A stretch of 64,000 bases of DNA from Planctobacterium sp047947135 (GCA_047947135.1 CP170457.1:1798001-1862000), one strand, 5' to 3'; counted from the first letter of the stretch, positions 1 through 8,245 are shown. Program-made: numbers and translations. The notes: generated by a model from the letters alone, not told the origin.

Positions 1-1
1 C

Positions 2-1033
2 AGAAACCAAAGGGACAAGGCCAGAGCATTAGTACAGGCTGGTATTGACCCGCAGGAACAGCGTGAAAAGGACAGGCTATGCAATCAGGAAAAAGCCAAC
101 AACACGTTTAAATTGATTGCTGAGAAATGGATGGCTCTTCATGCTCAAAAAGTATCAGAAGGAACAATGCAAAATATCGAGCGTTATTTTGAGAAAGATG
201 TGTTCCCAATCATTGGTCGTTATCCGATAGGCCAGATCACGGCACCTAAAGCAACGGAAGTGCTCAAAGCTATAATTGACCGGAGTAGTCTGGAAATTGC
301 GCGAAAAGTAGCAAGGCGTTTAAATAATGTGATGACCTTTGCAGTAAATACCGGCTATGTACACCACAACCCGCTGTCAGGTATCAGAGAACTAATACCC
401 ACCAGTAAGGTCCGACACCAACCAACGCTTGCGCCTGACGAGCTTCCAGAGCTTATGCAGGCCATTCAATATAGTAACGCCAAATTGGTAACGCGTTGCC
501 TGGTAGAGTTTCAACTTCATACAATGGTGCGTCCCATTGAGGCTGCAGAAACCGAATGGACAGAAATAGACTTTGAAAACAGAATCTGGACTATTCCAGC
601 AGCGCGTATGAAAATGCGCAAACCCCATTCCGTGCCACTGTCAGAACCGGCTATAAAGCTTCTTGAATCACTGAAACCAATTAGCGGCCATCGCCGATAC
701 GTTTTCCCCTCTGCCATTGACCCGAAAAAACCTGCTAACAGCCAAAGTGCAAATAAGGCGCTCAGGGATATGGGCTTTTCCGGAAGACTTGTTGCACATG
801 GTATGCGCTCACTTGCCAGCACTACCTTAAACGAGCAAGGATTTGATGCTGATGTGATTGAAGCGGCCTTAGCGCATAAAGATGACAACGCTGTTCGTTC
901 GGCTTATAACCGCGCCCAATATCTGGAAAGACGAAAAGTAATGATGGGTTGGTGGTCGGAACGTATAGAGCAAGCGAAGTCAGGACAGATTTACACCAGA
1001 ACTGTTAAGAATCTAAGGTTGGTGAATCAATAG
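2..1033 (+). CDS. P4-type tyrosine recombinase (integrase), 5' end outside window
   Basis: The reading frame is open to the left edge, so only the 3' part of the gene is present (about 343 codons). Site-specific recombinases of this kind insert genomic islands, often into tRNA genes. Visible catalytic motifs are the first Arg in TMVRPIEAAE (codon at 530), HGMR (His codon 797, Arg codon 806), a later His in LAHKDDN (875) and the nucleophile candidate Tyr in AYNRAQY (905). The opening residues ARALVQAGIDPQEQREKD match the SAM-like N-terminal region of P4 integrases. The gene heads the island genes to its right; the attachment site would lie left of the window. The family is secure, the target site unknown. 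Confidence 0.93.
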   Translation, partial: RNQRDKARALVQAGIDPQEQREKDRLCNQEKANNTFKLIAEKWMALHAQKVSEGTMQNIERYFEKDVFPIIGRYPIGQITAPKATEVLKAIIDRSSLEIARKVARRLNNVMTFAVNTGYVHHNPLSGIRELIPTSKVRHQPTLAPDELPELMQAIQYSNAKLVTRCLVEFQLHTMVRPIEAAETEWTEIDFENRIWTIPAARMKMRKPHSVPLSEPAIKLLESLKPISGHRRYVFPSAIDPKKPANSQSANKALRDMGFSGRLVAHGMRSLASTTLNEQGFDADVIEAALAHKDDNAVRSAYNRAQYLERRKVMMGWWSERIEQAKSGQIYTRTVKNLRLVNQ

Positions 1034-1084
1034 AGACTGTTTTTTAACAAACAAGTTGGCAGAGCCAACAGTGAAGGTAGCTAT

Positions 1085-1519
1085 ATGAAATTTACATTAA
1101 CTGATGAAATACAGGGTGCTCATTTTAAGATATTAAATGCGCGTTCGATGTTCCATGTTGTATGCTCACAAATTAAGCAGTCCGAGAGCAACTATTTTTC
1201 CCTGCTGAAGCCAGCTATTTATTGCTTAGAAAAGGATTTTGAATCATTAAGTTGCATGTTAGAGCATTTGTATAACGTGCAGCAGCTTCCTCCTACTGAT
1301 ATTGATATTAATCTGGTCTATCAGGCGAAACGTGCATTGACGTGTATTGAGGATCTTTACTACAAAGAAATATTTGATCAGCTGCCACATGAAAAAATGT
1401 TAATAGATCCTTTTGATATTCATTTGTCACAAGCGCTGATGGGTATTTGGCAGCTCATTTATTCAGCTAGAAAAGAGTATCTTGCAATGATGCCTGACGA
1501 GGCTAAAGAAGCAGCTTAA
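1085..1519 (+). CDS. Island protein of unknown function, 144 aa
   Basis: I do not recognise this protein. It starts at ATG 1085 after a good ribosome site (GAAGGTAG) and follows the integrase by 51 bp. It is soluble and mostly helical in appearance, rich in Leu, Tyr and Cys, with no signal peptide or membrane segment and no catalytic motif I can name. Its position between an integrase and a regulatory block suggests an accessory gene of the element. Confidence 0.6.
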   Translation: MKFTLTDEIQGAHFKILNARSMFHVVCSQIKQSESNYFSLLKPAIYCLEKDFESLSCMLEHLYNVQQLPPTDIDINLVYQAKRALTCIEDLYYKEIFDQLPHEKMLIDPFDIHLSQALMGIWQLIYSARKEYLAMMPDEAKEAA

Positions 1520-1612
1520 TTTAAAGCTTTACCAAGTCTAGGGTAGCTCCCGAAAAGTCAGAACCCTACTGACCTGGCTTGGTGATATTTTAGGGTGATC
1601 GTGAGGGACGAT

Positions 1613-2536
1613 ATGAATTACAGTATCTTTAAATTAAAGCAATGGTTCTCTTTAACTGAAGCTGCAAATTATTTTTCGTTGAAGTTTGACTACCTTTTTG
1701 GTGTTGAAGATGTCCTTCAATTCGCACTAACCAAGGAGTTGAGAGTTTCTTGGTTACTTAATGAAAGATGGGTTAGGAGAGTAGAAAAAGTAGCCTCAAT
1801 TTATCTCAATCAGAATGAGCATGATTACTATACGGCTCATAATAAATTCCCTCCTCAAATGGAGGATAAGCTGAAGGGCCTACCAGATAATATTGATAAG
1901 GTAATTTATCCTGACCTTACAGCGCTGGGACTTTTTCCTAAAAACTTTAAACAAGAACATATTTGGACACTTCGTCACCGGTGTTGTGGTGAACCTTTTC
2001 GAGTTTCAGGAGCATATAGATTCGATTTTAATCATAGTTCTATCCTATGCAGGATTGCTGATTGGCTGACTAAAAAAGATCAAGATTTTACAAGCCTAGA
2101 CGGTGAAGTGTTGCTAGGTCCAGATGGGGAGACAGTCGTTCCGGTAGACTTTATGCCATTGACAGAAGATGATATGAAACAGGGCAAAATTTCGACTCAT
2201 GAACGTGATTCTTATCCGACTGATGACCGACCTGAAATGGATGACATAGTCATTCTAAGTGAGGATTTGGAAACATTTATAAATAGTACGTTAACAAAAC
2301 CCGAGTCTTCGCCATACGCGGAAAATCAGCTTTCAGAAACTCTTGAAGATAATTATCTCATCACAATAGGTGCACTGTTGGAGCTGTTAAAAGAGAAACG
2401 GCTAACACCATACACTCAAGACCTCATCATAAGCCAGATAGAAGAAAAGTACTCATCAAAGAGCCTGTCTAAATCTACACTTACCAAACGATTTTCAGCA
2501 GCTAATCGTTTATTGAAAGAGCATATGAAAAAATAA
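1613..2536 (+). CDS. Island protein with an excisionase/HTH-like N-terminus, 307 aa
   Basis: The start is placed at ATG 1613 (GAGG 7-8 bases upstream); a GTG at 1595 is also in frame. The first ~50 residues (WFSLTEAANYFSLKF, then a region ending in LRVSWLL) resemble the short helix-turn-helix-like module found at the front of many proteobacterial accessory proteins, in which an acidic V-E-D-V-L helix follows the first strand. The last ~40 residues (SKSTLTKRFSAANRLL) resemble the C-terminal helical segment of the same family. The middle is acidic and unassigned. The role is unknown; it may be a DNA-binding island protein. Confidence 0.6.
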   Translation: MNYSIFKLKQWFSLTEAANYFSLKFDYLFGVEDVLQFALTKELRVSWLLNERWVRRVEKVASIYLNQNEHDYYTAHNKFPPQMEDKLKGLPDNIDKVIYPDLTALGLFPKNFKQEHIWTLRHRCCGEPFRVSGAYRFDFNHSSILCRIADWLTKKDQDFTSLDGEVLLGPDGETVVPVDFMPLTEDDMKQGKISTHERDSYPTDDRPEMDDIVILSEDLETFINSTLTKPESSPYAENQLSETLEDNYLITIGALLELLKEKRLTPYTQDLIISQIEEKYSSKSLSKSTLTKRFSAANRLLKEHMKK

Positions 2537-2634
2537 AAATGCAATTTTCAAAATTGCATATGAAATGCACTTAGGCTTAAAAACTGAAACCATTCACCTG
2601 TCATACATAACCAGCAACGACAGGAGATTATCAG

Positions 2635-2925
2635 ATGACACAAATCCAATTTTGGCGCTTAGCCGATTTCTTACCATCTACCAGCCGCAGCCGTTCCATG
2701 CTGTATGAAGATCAGAAAAAAGGACTATTCCCAACACCCATTCAGCTAGGTGGCGACAACGCCAGAGCATCCAGCTATTTAGCCCATGAAGTTAATGCTG
2801 TTTTGGTGGCGCGTGCTGCCGGACAGAACGATGAACAGGTTAAAGCCCTGGTAACCAAGCTGAAAGGGCAGCGTGCGGAGTTGCTCGAAGGCACATTAGC
2901 TCAAATTGACTCAATGGCAGCTTAA
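2635..2925 (+). CDS. AlpA-family phage-type transcriptional regulator
   Basis: A 96-aa protein with the AlpA layout: a short DNA-binding module beginning with a WRLADFLPST-type helix, a Ser/Arg-rich turn, then YEDQKKGLFPTPIQLGG and an S-Y-L-A-H-E-V helix. Related proteins control excision and integrase genes of P4-like elements. A clear ribosome site (CAGGAG) precedes ATG 2635. It leads a compact co-directional set (2635-4232) with gaps of 21 bp or less or small overlaps, so it is probably the first gene of an operon. The family call is good; its targets are unknown, though the repeat arrays about 1.2 kb downstream are candidates. Confidence 0.8.
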   Translation: MTQIQFWRLADFLPSTSRSRSMLYEDQKKGLFPTPIQLGGDNARASSYLAHEVNAVLVARAAGQNDEQVKALVTKLKGQRAELLEGTLAQIDSMAA

Positions 2926-2934
2926 GGGGGGATT

Positions 2935-3249
2935 ATGCAAAAAGTCGAAGCCGCTAACGAGAGCGGTCCCAACAATATAAGCGATTTAAAAGATACATCA
3001 GCAGCAACACAAAAACTACAGATGTTGGTTTATCTGAGGAAACTTCCGTCAATTAATACGCTTGAGTTTCGAGAGTTGGGGTTTCTGTCACCAGCCCCAA
3101 GAATCTTAGAACTAAAAGCAGACGGACACCGGATAATTTCAGTTAGAGAGGACGTAAGGACGCCTGATGGACGATTGCACAGGGGCATAGCCCGTTACTA
3201 CCTGAAGCAAAGCTCGGCGAATGATTGCCAGAAGGAAGATGCAGCATGA
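2935..3249 (+). CDS. Winged-helix DNA-binding protein (HTH_39-like)
   Basis: A 104-aa protein whose centre reads as a winged helix: LVYLRKLPSINTLEFRELG, then FLSPAPRILELKADGHRI, ending in a basic wing and an RYYL strand. This pattern is typical of the HTH_39 family of phage and island proteins. The start ATG 2935 lies just after a G-run ribosome site. The stop codon overlaps the start of the next gene (ATGA at 3246-3249), which implies translational coupling. It probably acts as a DNA-binding regulator or accessory factor of the element. Confidence 0.65.
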   Translation: MQKVEAANESGPNNISDLKDTSAATQKLQMLVYLRKLPSINTLEFRELGFLSPAPRILELKADGHRIISVREDVRTPDGRLHRGIARYYLKQSSANDCQKEDAA

Positions 3250-3491
3250 AGCTTACTCAACTTCAATCGGGACAATCTACTGACAGGATGGACGAAGCCC
3301 GGCTAAAACTGAATTTTGTTAAGTCCATCCTTCAGTCTTTTATCAATGAAGCAATCGAAAAAGAGATCTTCAACTTTGCTCAGATTGTTTGTGGGGCACT
3401 GAGAAGCGCTCAGTCGCTTCTGGGAGACATTGATAACGTTATGAGGCTGGCAGACGTTGTTAAACTTCAATCTACTCAGAGGGCCGTCTAG
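3246..3491 (+). CDS. Small unknown island protein, 81 aa
   Basis: The start is ATG 3246, which overlaps the upstream stop by 4 bp and has AAGGAAG about 8 bases upstream; a TTG at 3225 would add seven residues but lacks support. The protein is helical and soluble. It has no motif I recognise. It is followed after 21 bp by the next gene, so it belongs to the AlpA-led operon. Confidence 0.55.
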   Translation: MKLTQLQSGQSTDRMDEARLKLNFVKSILQSFINEAIEKEIFNFAQIVCGALRSAQSLLGDIDNVMRLADVVKLQSTQRAV

Positions 3492-3512
3492 GCCCTTTCT
3501 TTCAGGTGACTT

Positions 3513-4232
3513 ATGCCAAGAATCGAAAAGCCGATATCTGATACCTTGCTCACTCAACTGATAGCGCGAGGAGACCGGATTGAGGTTATCAGAGGCCAAA
3601 TGGTTATCATTCCCCAAAGTAATAAACCTGTGCCGGGTAAATGGCTAAAGGAGAACAGAGAAACGTTGATGTGTGAAATTGCTCGAAATCTCCAAATACC
3701 AGTTTATCAGTACACCGGCTTCACTACAGGACGTTTTAACAATGGCCGCTTTCCCGGCGTAAAACTCAACTTTATCGAAGTCAGTACCGGAGCCAGTGCC
3801 TCAGCGTTTTTCAATGCCCACCTGGACAAACTAAGAGGTTCAACACAACGGCCCGACAACGGCAGGTTACAGGATAAATACTTTCGGGTAGGAGAACATT
3901 CCAAATTGTTTAAATTCTGGAAACTGGCTGGCCTTCCAAAACCCAGACGTTTGGCAGAGCTTTACAAATCTATGGGCAAACTCAAGGCAGTATATTTTAC
4001 GGGGAAAGCAAGCCAATCAGCGAAACTGTTGAACGAGTCTCTGATCCCCTTAACAATAAATGCGAGCCAGGTTTTGTCAGGAATCAGCGACAATTCTTCG
4101 ACAGTCTGTTCCACAAAGTTTCGACAATCTGTCGACAAGAGTTATCGACAACCAGTGTCGACAAGATTCAGCGACAACAAATGTCGACAAGGAAATAGCT
4201 TCAGGTCAGGTATTTACTGGACTAAGCACTGA
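3513..4232 (+). CDS. Unknown island protein whose 3' end contains the repeat array
   Basis: A 239-aa protein starting at ATG 3513 after AGGTGA. Residues 1-180 look like a folded domain (GKWLKENRETLMCEI, YQYTGFTTGRFNNGRF, FRVGEHSKLFKFWKLAGLP). I have a faint memory of similar island proteins in Shewanella and Vibrio but no function to give. The last ~50 residues (Ser, Asp, Arg and Gln rich) are encoded by the 11-13 bp CGACAA repeats and are probably an unstructured tail dictated by DNA-level constraint. A replication or DNA-handling role is suggested only by the iteron-like repeats inside and after it. Confidence 0.6.
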   Translation: MPRIEKPISDTLLTQLIARGDRIEVIRGQMVIIPQSNKPVPGKWLKENRETLMCEIARNLQIPVYQYTGFTTGRFNNGRFPGVKLNFIEVSTGASASAFFNAHLDKLRGSTQRPDNGRLQDKYFRVGEHSKLFKFWKLAGLPKPRRLAELYKSMGKLKAVYFTGKASQSAKLLNESLIPLTINASQVLSGISDNSSTVCSTKFRQSVDKSYRQPVSTRFSDNKCRQGNSFRSGIYWTKH

Positions 4233-4419
4233 TCGCAACTACGTGTCGAAATCACTACGTGTCAATGAAACTACGGGGGATTTAACTACGTGTGCCAATG
4301 ACTACGTATTAAGTAATCAAGTAGAGAAGAATAAAGTAACTCCCTTACCCTCTAATAAGAAACATCCCAAAGATCAGACTAATGAAGAGTGGTTGGCCGA
4401 TTACGATTCAGCAGGTTAA
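4060..4419 (+). CDS. Uncertain reading frame spanning both repeat arrays, 119 aa
   Basis: An open frame, +1 relative to the preceding gene and overlapping its last 173 bp. Its first ~85 codons are just the two repeat arrays read in another frame, so they say little. The end (LPSNKKHPKDQTNEEWLADY) looks more like protein. Either it is a small overlapping gene, or the upstream gene once continued into this frame and a frameshift within the repeats split it. No ribosome site is convincing at 4060. Confidence 0.25.
   Translation: MRARFCQESATILRQSVPQSFDNLSTRVIDNQCRQDSATTNVDKEIASGQVFTGLSTDRNYVSKSLRVNETTGDLTTCANDYVLSNQVEKNKVTPLPSNKKHPKDQTNEEWLADYDSAG
4088..4190. repeat. Iteron-like array 1: nine CGACAA-type units
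   Basis: CGACAA or a one-base variant begins at 4088, 4099 (CGACAG), 4111 (CCACAA), 4122, 4133, 4146, 4159, 4172 and 4185. The spacing is 11, 12, 11, 11 and then 13, 13, 13, 13 bp. In three units (4130-4137, 4156-4163, 4182-4189) the repeat extends to the perfect palindrome TGTCGACA. Periods that are not multiples of three argue that selection acts on DNA rather than on a peptide. Regular, helical-turn-scale spacing is typical of initiator, partition or repressor binding sites. Confidence 0.8.
4238..4307. repeat. Iteron-like array 2: five ACTACG-type units
   Basis: ACTACG begins at 4238, 4254, 4270, 4285 and 4301, i.e. every 15-16 bp. Three units read ACTACGTGT; the third is ACTACGGGG and the last ACTACGTAT. 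The array starts 48 bp after array 1 ends and has a different core and period, so a second protein probably binds it. Confidence 0.75.
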
Positions 4420-4422
4420 AAA

Positions 4423-4590
4423 GTGAAAGCAATCAGATTTGAAATATTCAAACAGTGGACGTTGATCACCAAACTTTGCAGCCCTTTGCCAAAAGAAACT
4501 AACGGGGTGTACCTCGTGGGTGACCTCATTTCCGTCTGTTTCGTCAGGAAGTATCTTTGGTGCCGAATGCTACCTCATCGTGTTGAGTGA
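4423..4590 (+). CDS. Possible 55-aa small protein
   Basis: An open frame from GTG 4423, three bases after the preceding frame ends. It contains plausible protein text (FEIFKQWTLITKL, NGVYLVGDLISVCFVRKYL) with a hydrophobic centre. No strong ribosome site and no family recognised. It is listed because of its close packing with the upstream frame. Confidence 0.25.
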   Translation: MKAIRFEIFKQWTLITKLCSPLPKETNGVYLVGDLISVCFVRKYLWCRMLPHRVE

Positions 4591-5423
4591 TCAGCCTGGA
4601 ACGCCTGCCAGTTCTTTCCTGTTAACTATTGCCATCTGACTAAGTGGAAACAAAAAATCCGATTCGAAAATGCTCGCACAATGCAAAATCTGCGAGGCCG
4701 CGCACCCTTACTGGCCCCCTGTACAGGAGTACCTTTTTTAGTTGAGAAAACCCAATTGAATGACCAAAGTTAATCAGGCTGATAAGCGATCCCAAAACAC
4801 TATATGGATCAACAGTGTTTTTCAGGAAGACATTGAACATAACGTTATCTCACGTTACTCAACTCAAGTTTTACAGCTCTTGTCATCTCACTATCAGGTG
4901 GAAAGTGCGGTTAGATAATCATCAGGGGCAGGTCAGATTTCTGCAATCCATAACAATAAACCGCCGCTACAGTGCAATTTTCACCGCCGCAGTCTAAATC
5001 TGTTTTTTTGCGCCACTTAAGCATCCTGAAATGCACTATGGCCTGATAGTGGGCAATAGATGATTTCGAAAACACTGCGACCAAGTTCTGACAACCCCAA
5101 GATTACCGCAAGTTGTTATTCTGACAGCTTGAAGATAGATAAGGTAAACTAATGTCGTTCAGTAAAAATGCCTTTTTGAACTACAATGCAAAACTGATTG
5201 ATTGGATAATTAAGACATGGCAGTTAGAACCTGACAAAACCTAACCCCAAAAGGCACTAAGTAATGCTAAGGAAGACGGCAAGGTTACGGCTATGTTGAC
5301 AAAACAGTGTTGCCAAATCTCATCTATAACACCCAGCAGGACAATACACTTCTTGGTGAAACCCTAAGTTTAATAATAATTACTATACTAAAGTAAATTT
5401 GCATCTTTGGGACGGCAGTCAAA
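4591..5423. other. Gene-poor stretch inside the element
   Basis: No gene is supported over about 830 bp. Short frames are present on both strands but lack ribosome sites and protein-like composition. A 30-codon frame at 5152 (begins MSFSKNAFLNYNAKLIDWII) may be a gene remnant. No tRNA, terminator or long repeat was seen. Confidence 0.5.
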
Positions 5424-5606
5424 ATGAACCCATATTTGGCCAGAGCAATAACGGCAATCATTCTTGTTGGCCCATGGACTATTGCCGAGTCTATTGGGGT
5501 GTCAGGCTGGTGGGGCGCCGGCGTTACAGGGACTATTCTTCTGGCAATGTATATTTACCTGATAAAAACAGACGGTAAGCTGCCGACTAAGCCACTCGAT
5601 TGGTAA
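5424..5606 (+). CDS. Small two-helix membrane protein, 60 aa
   Basis: Starts at ATG 5424. Residues 7-25 (AITAIILVGPWTIAESIGV) and 31-46 (GAGVTGTILLAMYIYL) form two hydrophobic segments, followed by a polar tail (KTDGKLPTKPLDW). This suggests a small inner-membrane protein of unknown function. It is followed after 25 bp by another small gene, possibly co-transcribed. Confidence 0.45.
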   Translation: MNPYLARAITAIILVGPWTIAESIGVSGWWGAGVTGTILLAMYIYLIKTDGKLPTKPLDW

Positions 5607-5631
5607 CTTGAATTAAATCAGAATCATTCAA

Positions 5632-5931
5632 ATGAAAAAAGAAAATTATATTGAGTATTGCCGGGGCGAGCTTCGCAAGGTATTTCTGGCCACTAAATCA
5701 TCAAAGCCAGATGATCAACATAAGTTTAGAACAGAGGGGTTACTTCATGCCGCCCGATTGCTGGAACTGGTGTCCTCGCAAGAAATAGAGTCAATGTTTG
5801 AGCAGGAACACTTAGCCGTTTTCGGTGAGTCTGTAGCGCAAAGGCACAAGCGTAAAAATACCTATGCTGAGCTGAAAGAGCGTGCTCCAGATGCTTATCT
5901 CGACATTCCTGCTATTGAGCGAAAAAGGTAA
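5632..5931 (+). CDS. Small soluble protein of unknown function, 99 aa
   Basis: Starts at ATG 5632. It is charged and helical (YIEYCRGELRKVFLATK, LLHAARLLELVSSQEIESMFEQEH) with a basic C-terminus ending in IERKR. No known motif. It lies just downstream of the 60-aa membrane protein; the pair may be an accessory operon of the element. Confidence 0.45.
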   Translation: MKKENYIEYCRGELRKVFLATKSSKPDDQHKFRTEGLLHAARLLELVSSQEIESMFEQEHLAVFGESVAQRHKRKNTYAELKERAPDAYLDIPAIERKR

Positions 5932-6573
5932 CCTTAAAGAAAGTTTTTTAACTAAATAGAAAATTTTCAACTGGAAAGACCAGTTGTTGTTTACCACACC
6001 CTCAAGACAATGTTCATTTCAGATTTTAGTAACGCGTTTAGCTTACCTTTTGCAGGTTCGGCTATGTTGAAGTTCTTTTAAAACAATTAGTTATGCTGGC
6101 TATTCAGTTCTGCCCCTGGCACCATTTCTTTTTATGTACTCTTTTCCTTATTCCATAGATTTCCCCTCAGGTCATATCAGCACTGTCGCATCATTCCTTC
6201 CGGATCTATCAGCTAAACCGAGGACTGGTTATCATTGAATTGGTCCTGGTTTCTAAAGGATTTTACACAATAGAAACTGCTGAATCAGATGTGAAAATGT
6301 TATTAGTTCTTGGCAGATCAACCACGGTCAGAGGCAATAAAGGATAGAGGAGAGGGAAGGTTCAAAAGTTCAGGTTGTTCCTTTGCAATACATCACGTTT
6401 AAATAGGTCCGCATAATGTCATTGCAGGTATAACGGAAAAAGGTTGTTTTCATTATTTTATAAATCCAAGCATTATCATAGCAGTAATATCTGCTGGCCA
6501 ATTCAAGCTGCTATATTTCACTTTATTAGAGCGTGTTGGGATGGTGCGCAGGCGGTTTTTGAGATTGTAAGTA
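5932..6573. other. Intergenic stretch without supported genes
   Basis: About 640 bp of AT-rich sequence between the 99-aa gene and the broken RhuM gene. I see no open frame with protein-like content, no RNA gene and no clear hairpin terminator. It may carry the promoter of the downstream gene or decayed element DNA. Confidence 0.45.
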
Positions 6574-7551
6574 ATGGACGAATTGCAGGTTTATCAGAGT
6601 GACGACGGGGCGTTAGCACTGAATGTTAGAGTAAACGCTGATACGGTATGGTTATCTCAGGCTCAGCTTTGTGAACTTTTCGGTCGAGAAAGGACGGTAA
6701 TAACCAAGCATGTTAATAATGTTTTCAGAGATGGAGAACTGGAACGTGGTTCAGTAAGTGCAAAATTTGCACATACTGCCGATGATGGCAAAATCTATCA
6801 GGTCCAACACTACAACCTGGATGTCATCATCTCTGTTGGCTATCGGGTTAAATCGCAACAGGGTGTCAAGTTTCGACAATAGGCGACGAGGACTCTAAAA
6901 CAACATTTGCTTGAAGGTTATACCCTAAATCAAAAACGCCTTGCTGAGAATGCTTCTGAGTTGCAAAAAGCACTAGAGTTAACCACTCGGGTTGCAGCAC
7001 TGCCGCAAAACAAAGAGCAGGGCGCAGGCCTTATTAATATCATCGCCAAATACACCAATACTTTTTTGTGGCTACAGCAATACGATGAAGGCTTACTGTC
7101 CGATACTAAGGGCCAGTCAGGTGACTTATTGACACCGTTAGATGATGCCAAAGCAGCACTGGCTGATCTTAACATTGACTAAATGACCAAAGGCGAAGCC
7201 ACCAGCTTGTTTGCCAATGAGCGGGGTGACGGGCTGGCATCAATCTTGGGTAATCTGGAACAAACTGTCTTTGGTTAGGAAGCTTATCCCAGTATCGAGA
7301 GTAAAGCGGCTCGCCTGATGTATTTTGTGGTTAAAAATCACCCGTTTACCGATGGCAATAAACGCAGCGCAGCCTTTTTGTTTGTAGACTTCCTTAACCG
7401 CAATAACCGGCTACTTAATGAAAATTATGAACCCGTTATCAATGACACAGGACTTGCTGCTATTACCTTACTGGTGGCGGAGTCAGACCCAAAAGAAAAA
7501 GATATTATTATCCGGCTGATTGAAAATTTGCTGGCAAAATACTCTAGCTAA
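6574..7551 (+). pseudogene. RhuM/Fic (DOC-like) protein gene with three in-frame stops
   Basis: All parts lie in one frame, with no frameshift. Codons 1-102 give a RhuM-type N-terminal domain (VWLSQAQLCELFGRERTVITKHV, FAHTADDGKIYQVQHYNLD), a TAG at 6880 interrupts VKFRQ-stop-ATRTLKQHL where the family normally has Trp, then a helical linker follows to TAA 7180, a short piece to TAG 7276, and finally a Fic domain with the intact motif HPFTDGNKRS (7339-7368). Fic enzymes transfer AMP or other nucleotide moieties to proteins; RhuM-Fic proteins are common on mobile islands and often act as toxin-like modules. As read, no full-length protein can be made without stop readthrough. Confidence 0.85.
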
Positions 7552-7699
7552 TGATTTTACTTTAGGGCGAGCTAACTGCGGATCAGATACACTGAAAAAA
7601 GCTAAATAACAATAATGACAAGAGGTGGTCGCAAGACTCCACAAAATCGAAGGCACCTTGAAGATCTTCGCGGTTTAAGTGTCAATCTCATCCCTTTGA
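7552..7699. other. Likely right edge of the element, unresolved
   Basis: A 148-bp gap. A short frame from ATG 7615 (begins MTRGGRKTPQNRRHLEDLRG) reads into a stop at 7720 and overlaps the start of the next gene in a different frame, which could be decayed coding sequence at an insertion boundary. No direct-repeat partner for an attachment site is in the window. Confidence 0.3.
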
Positions 7700-8245
7700 T
7701 TGCTCGCTTCGCAACAAGGTGACGCTGAAACGGTGTTATTACTGAGAACAGCATCCCACAAATACACTTTGCTACATAAATTAGATTGCTATTTCAAATG
7801 GCAACGCCCACACTTTACGGGTATGGAAATATTTATTCGGGTTAAAACAGCTTTTCGCCAGCGAGTGCTTGTCAATCGTCGGGAGCTTATGGCGCGTGTG
7901 AAACAAAGTTTAATCGCTTTAAAACAGGCGTTGGCGCAAGAAAAGGCAGAGACCAAAGTGATGTTGTTGACCTATCAGCGCTATCGCAAAGGTTTGGCAA
8001 CAGAAGAAGAAATGCGAGAGGCCAACGAGCAGTTTAAAGATTTACTTAGAGGGCTGGGATTAAGTGTGTTTGCCATTATGCCATTTTCTCCCATTACCAT
8101 TCCCGCAATCGTCAAATTGGGCCAAAAAGTGGGCATCGAAGTGCTGCCAAGCTCTTTTAAAATGACACCACAACCAAAGCCACAGGAAACGTTAGCCAAT
8201 GGCCCTATAGAGCAAGACGATATCCTTGACGTGAGAAAAGGTTAG
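7700..8245 (+). CDS. LETM1-like domain protein
   Basis: The C-terminal ~100 residues match the bacterial LETM1-like ribosome-binding-type domain: ETKVMLLTYQRYRKGLATEEEM, then QFKDLLRGLGLSVFAIMPFSP, then a PSSF strand near the end. Function in bacteria is not known. The frame opens at TTG 7700 directly after a stop, without a good ribosome site; ATG 7823 is an alternative start giving 140 residues. The 5' part may have been damaged by the neighbouring insertion. The gene converges on ispB and their stop codons overlap by 4 bp (8242-8245). Confidence 0.6.
   Translation: MLASQQGDAETVLLLRTASHKYTLLHKLDCYFKWQRPHFTGMEIFIRVKTAFRQRVLVNRRELMARVKQSLIALKQALAQEKAETKVMLLTYQRYRKGLATEEEMREANEQFKDLLRGLGLSVFAIMPFSPITIPAIVKLGQKVGIEVLPSSFKMTPQPKPQETLANGPIEQDDILDVRKG

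Noticed and set aside
4088..4307. CRISPR-like repeat spacing
   Set aside because: Units are only 6-9 bp with 5-10 bp between them; no 25-40 bp direct repeats with equal spacers and no cas genes.
4640..4997. Two short frames of 60-66 codons on opposite strands
   Set aside because: No ribosome sites and unnatural amino-acid composition.
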